A DNA stretch of 45,276 nucleotides from Candidatus Rikenella faecigallinarum (GTDB lineage Bacteria > Bacteroidota > Bacteroidia > Bacteroidales > Rikenellaceae): NCBI GenBank assembly GCA_019113395.1, contig DXHL01000018.1:1-45276 (forward strand), read 5' to 3'. Made by a program: the position numbers and the translations under genes. This document shows positions 42,478-45,276 of the stretch, piece by piece (position 1 is the first letter of the stretch; every line of letters begins with the position of its first letter). The notes beneath the pieces were generated by a model, which saw only the letters and a program-made list of their open reading frames with translations, did no database searches and had not been told where the DNA came from.

Positions 42478-44250
42478 TTATTCTTCACTCATGTGGGTCA
42501 GCTGCTCGCGGTAGGCGGTCAGGAGCTTCGATTTCGAGATAAACCCAATGTAATGCCCCGTCTCATCCACCACCGGCAGGTTCCATGCCCGCGTCTGCTC
42601 GAACTTCTCCATCACACTGCGTATGGGTTCGTCGGGCAGCAGCCGTTCCGGTGCTTTCGACATATACTGCGTCAGCGGCGTGGTGTATTTCTCCCGGTCG
42701 AACATGTCGGCACGGATGTCGTCCATTGTAATGACCCCCATCAACTCTCCCCGTTGATTGACAACGGGGAAGACATTGCGCTTGGTATGTTCCACCGCCC
42801 GAATCACATGCCGCAACTTCCCGCTCACGGGTACCGTCTCGAAGTCGTATTCAATCAGTGACCGTGTGTTGAGAAACTGCATGGCGTTTTCGTCCTTGTT
42901 GTGGGTGAGGAGTTCTCCGCGTGCGGCCAGACGTTTGGTGTAAATCGAGTAGGGCTCGAAATAATAGCTCACGGTAAAGGCGATGGCCGAGGCCAGCATC
43001 AACGGCAAAAACAGCACAAATCCGCCGGTGAGTTCCGCTACCAGGAACATCGAAGTGATGGGGGCTTTCATGACACCTCCCATGACGGTAGCCATCCCGA
43101 CCAGAGTAAAACTGGCTACATGGAGGTGCGTGCCGAGAAAGTGGTTGCAGACAATGGCAAACAGGTATCCCAGAATGGCCCCTACGAAGAGTGACGGAGC
43201 AAAGGTCCCCCCCACGCCTCCGGATGCGTTGGTGAGGGTCATGGCGACGACTTTGAAGATAAGGATGCCCACCACATACAGGGCCACTACGCCGAAGGTG
43301 TTTCGCCATTCGTAGAAGAGCGACTGGTCGAAGATAGCAGCATGGTTTCCGGTCATAAGGTCCGTAATGATTTCATAACCTTCGCCGTAGAGTGGCGGGA
43401 ATACGAAAATCAGCCCCCCCAGAATCAATCCGCCTATCAGCACCCGATAACGTTTCTTTTTGATGCTTTTGATGCGTCCTTCGAGTTTCATGGAGGTGTT
43501 GGCAAAGAAGTAGGAGACGCATCCGCCGATGATTCCCAGCATGGCGTAGAAAGGGATGTCACGCAGCATGAAAGAGGGATTGACTCCGGCAAAGAAGGGT
43601 TGCATGTCCACCAGCAGGTAGGTGGTGGTTGCAGCCGTGACGGATGCCAACAGCAGCGGGACGACACTGGTAAAGGTGAGCTCCAGCATCAACACCTCAA
43701 TCACGAAGACAAAACCGGCAATGGGGGCTTTGTAGACGGCGGCAATGGCCGCTCCTGCTCCGCAGCCTAACAACAGGGTGATGTATTTGTAGTTCAGTCG
43801 GAGAAACTGGCCGACGGTGGAGCCGATGGCGGCACCGGTCAGCACAATCGGGGCTTCAGCCCCCACAGACCCCCCGAATCCGATGGTAGCCGAGCTGGCC
43901 AGCAGGGAGGTGTAGCAGTTGTGGGGTTTGATGCGGGACTCTTTGCGTGAGATGGCATAGAAGATTCGGGTCACCCCGTGTGAAATATCATCCTTGACCC
44001 AGTATTTCACGAACAGCACGGTAATGGCTATCCCAATCATGGGATATAGGAAGTAGAGGTAGTTGGCCGCTTCAATGTCAGCCCAGGATGTCAAGCCTTG
44101 TTTGATGAGGTGTATGCATCCTCTCAGCAGATGTCCTGCCACGCCGGCTGCAATGCCCACTACCACAGCCAGTATCATAATCAGCTGTCGCTCTGAGAGC
44201 CTTTTTGTCAGGCGTGTAAACCAGCGGTATAGTGTTTCTCGGGATTTCAC
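42478..44250 (-). CDS. ClC-family chloride channel/transporter with two CBS domains
   Basis: The 590-residue membrane protein has about ten hydrophobic helices. The filter region is TIGFGGSVGAEAPIVLTGAA, in which the gating Glu is kept as GAEAP. The segment PIAGFVFVIEVLML follows; at the place of the internal proton glutamate of E. coli ClC (the second E of IIEEM) it appears to have Val, which would fit a channel rather than an exchanger, but my alignment is by eye. The C-terminus has two CBS motifs (RAVEHTKRNVFPVVNQRGEL, MEKFEQTRAWNLPVVDETGH), probably a nucleotide-sensing module. No neighbour explains its role. Confidence 0.92.
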   Translation of the reverse strand: MKSRETLYRWFTRLTKRLSERQLIMILAVVVGIAAGVAGHLLRGCIHLIKQGLTSWADIEAANYLYFLYPMIGIAITVLFVKYWVKDDISHGVTRIFYAISRKESRIKPHNCYTSLLASSATIGFGGSVGAEAPIVLTGAAIGSTVGQFLRLNYKYITLLLGCGAGAAIAAVYKAPIAGFVFVIEVLMLELTFTSVVPLLLASVTAATTTYLLVDMQPFFAGVNPSFMLRDIPFYAMLGIIGGCVSYFFANTSMKLEGRIKSIKKKRYRVLIGGLILGGLIFVFPPLYGEGYEIITDLMTGNHAAIFDQSLFYEWRNTFGVVALYVVGILIFKVVAMTLTNASGGVGGTFAPSLFVGAILGYLFAIVCNHFLGTHLHVASFTLVGMATVMGGVMKAPITSMFLVAELTGGFVLFLPLMLASAIAFTVSYYFEPYSIYTKRLAARGELLTHNKDENAMQFLNTRSLIEYDFETVPVSGKLRHVIRAVEHTKRNVFPVVNQRGELMGVITMDDIRADMFDREKYTTPLTQYMSKAPERLLPDEPIRSVMEKFEQTRAWNLPVVDETGHYIGFISKSKLLTAYREQLTHMSEE

Positions 44251-44296
44251 GAATCGTGGGTGTAAGGAGAGTGTATGGTTATCTATGTTTTTCGGG

Positions 44297-44304
44297 CTAA
44301 GATA
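44297..44304 (-). promoter_or_regulatory. -7-like element for the ClC gene
   Basis: The minus strand reads TATCTTAG, one mismatch to TAnnTTTG, about 47 bases before the ATG. Confidence 0.35.
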
Positions 44305-45140
44305 ACGATTTTCGAGTTTTTACCGCTTGGTTTCGATGTATTGTTGTCCGAGTCTGTTGATTTGGACCATTGTGTTTGTCGTCGGGAAGGTGTGTTGGAT
44401 TCTGTGTTGCGGGTTCTCGGATTGTTAAGGATTTGCTTATGGATAGTGGTGCCAGGTGCTGCTCGGCACCCTTCGCGGGGCGAGATTGCGGCACGCACGA
44501 CTGCTTACGAAGTCACACTCTACTCTCGATACCCTATGCTACGTATATCTCGGTCTTCGGCCACCCCGACGGATGAAAGCCGTCCAGCACCTGACCGACG
44601 GGTTGCCTCAGCAACCTGATGCTTCTCGGCACACGAGAAGAACCGTATCTGCTGGGATGTTTTGGTTTCGTCAGAAACCGTCAGCCCGCAGGTGCCACGG
44701 GCACACCGACAGAGAGTTTGCTTGACGAATAAGCGGCGGCCTGGTGCCGTCCCCTTCGCTGGCTGCGGGGACTGCCGGGCACTCCAGCTGATTTGTGTTT
44801 ACCTCACACTCCGCCGGCTGTGGGGAATATGTTTTGTGTTTTCGGCAGCAGCCTGTGAGATACAGGGTACATTCTGCTCGGTTCGAGTGCCGAGCGGCAC
44901 CAGCCCTCCGCATCCGGGCGGCTCCGGGCTGACGGGTTGCCTCAGCAACCCGATGCCGTTTGATACACGAATCGATTTGTGTTTTGCCACAAAGCGTTCT
45001 CAGGATGGGACCAGTGGGTTTTAGGATAGAGACGGCTCGGCTGGGGTGCCCAGCGGCACCAGGCCTCCACCGGGGGTGGTTCCGGCCTGACAAAGGGAGT
45101 TTGCTTCACCTATGTTTGAGACCATAGCTTGGTGCCCTTT
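44305..45140 (-). repeat. Trailer of cassette F, mosaic of shared modules
   Basis: No gene is seen in this stretch of more than 800 bases. Bases 44305-44447 hold nothing recognised. 44537-44690 and 44760-44819 are inverted near-identical copies of 29699-29850 and 29580-29640. 44901-44953 is an inverted identical copy of 7714-7766. 45031-45066 again has a GGCTCGGCTGGGGTGCCCAG type module. Read on the minus strand, away from the arm of cassette F, the modules occur in the same order as behind cassettes B and D. Small overlapping reading frames on both strands are considered chance. Confidence 0.8.
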
Positions 45141-45276
45141 TCGTGTCAGGTCTTCCTCGCTTGGGGTTTATCTGCTCTTTGCGCTCTCTTCTCTCCGGGA
45201 GAGCCTGAGCTGCTCCCTGCGCCTTCCCCCTCTTCCCCTACACGGATACCCCTGCGGATTACTCCTCCCTTATCCC
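45141..45276 (-). repeat. Part of the 3' arm of a sixth cassette (F)
   Basis: On the minus strand the sequence reads GGGATAAGGGAGGAGTAATC, GTATCCGTGTAGGGGAAGAG, GCGCAGGGAGCAGCTCAGGC and GATAAACCCCAAGCGAGGAA, ending GACCTGACACGAAAAGG. This is the arm found after the stop codon of all complete cassettes. The coding part should lie just outside the right edge of the window; that is a prediction. Confidence 0.85.

Noticed and set aside
1..45276. Integron cassette array or shufflon
   Set aside because: The fragments are dispersed between housekeeping genes, not in an array, and no integrase or invertase gene is present. The hairpins are reported separately because the resemblance to folded sites remains worth a look.
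1..45276. CRISPR array, tRNA or rRNA genes
   Set aside because: No regularly spaced repeats and no tRNA-like or rRNA-like sequence were recognised when reading the gaps.

Overview
This window looks like chromosome from a gut-type member of the Bacteroidales, most like Alistipes/Rikenellaceae. That is an inference. It rests on the Bacteroidetes -7 promoter element TAnnTTTG upstream of many genes, the lack of Shine-Dalgarno sites, an archaeal-type prolyl-tRNA synthetase, a CCDC81-like HU protein, DUF4369/TlpA-type thioredoxins, a glycogen synthase/alpha-glucan phosphorylase fusion and a GC-rich core. No tRNA, rRNA, CRISPR array, transposase, integrase, reverse transcriptase or phage gene was seen.

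The backbone is ordinary housekeeping. From left to right: proA (-); a Trp/Gly/Tyr-rich exported protein, a FadL-type porin and a Cys-rich secreted protein (+); proS (+); a RecB/AddA-like helicase-nuclease (-); a GtrA-family membrane protein (+); queG, two TlpA-like thioredoxins and tyrS (-); dnaG (+); rnc, fabF and acpP (-); purN, a CCDC81-HU membrane protein, a lipoprotein and a Crp/Fnr regulator (+); a receiver/PPDK-ATP-grasp protein (-); a GNAT-like protein (+); an LPG-synthase-TM protein and a Na/Pi transporter (+); lgt, pepE, a YraN-family protein and the 1426-residue glucan fusion (+); an endonuclease/exonuclease/phosphatase protein, a thioredoxin and a ClC protein with CBS domains (-).

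The unusual part sits between these genes. Five gene fragments (A 1-148 -, B 6863-7504 +, C 11148-11762 +, D 28632-29270 +, E 33630-34256 -) and the tail of a sixth (F, 45141-45276 -) occupy intergenic gaps. Each fragment begins at the same codon, within GRKDxFPGADGSTI, encoded by a nearly invariant GC-rich stretch of about 44 bp. Each then carries a variable, AT-richer body of about 570 bp with the shared landmarks DPCPxGW and an end RCxQE-stop. Each complete one continues past the stop into a conserved non-coding 3' arm of 160-275 bp. The protein matches only the C-terminal part of a FISUMP (Fib_succ_major, C-type-lectin-like) domain. None has an in-frame start with a promoter, and four of the five have an in-frame stop a few codons upstream. 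The simplest reading is a genome-dispersed set of silent donor cassettes that could be copied by recombination into an expressed FISUMP surface protein elsewhere, comparable in logic to pilS/pilE or vls systems. That function is inferred; no acceptor gene lies in this window.

Beyond the 3' arms lie longer trailers. They are mosaics of shared modules, always in the same orientation relative to the cassette. They include 53-bp and roughly 150-bp near-identical copies, and a family of short perfect hairpins whose stems differ while their context is conserved.
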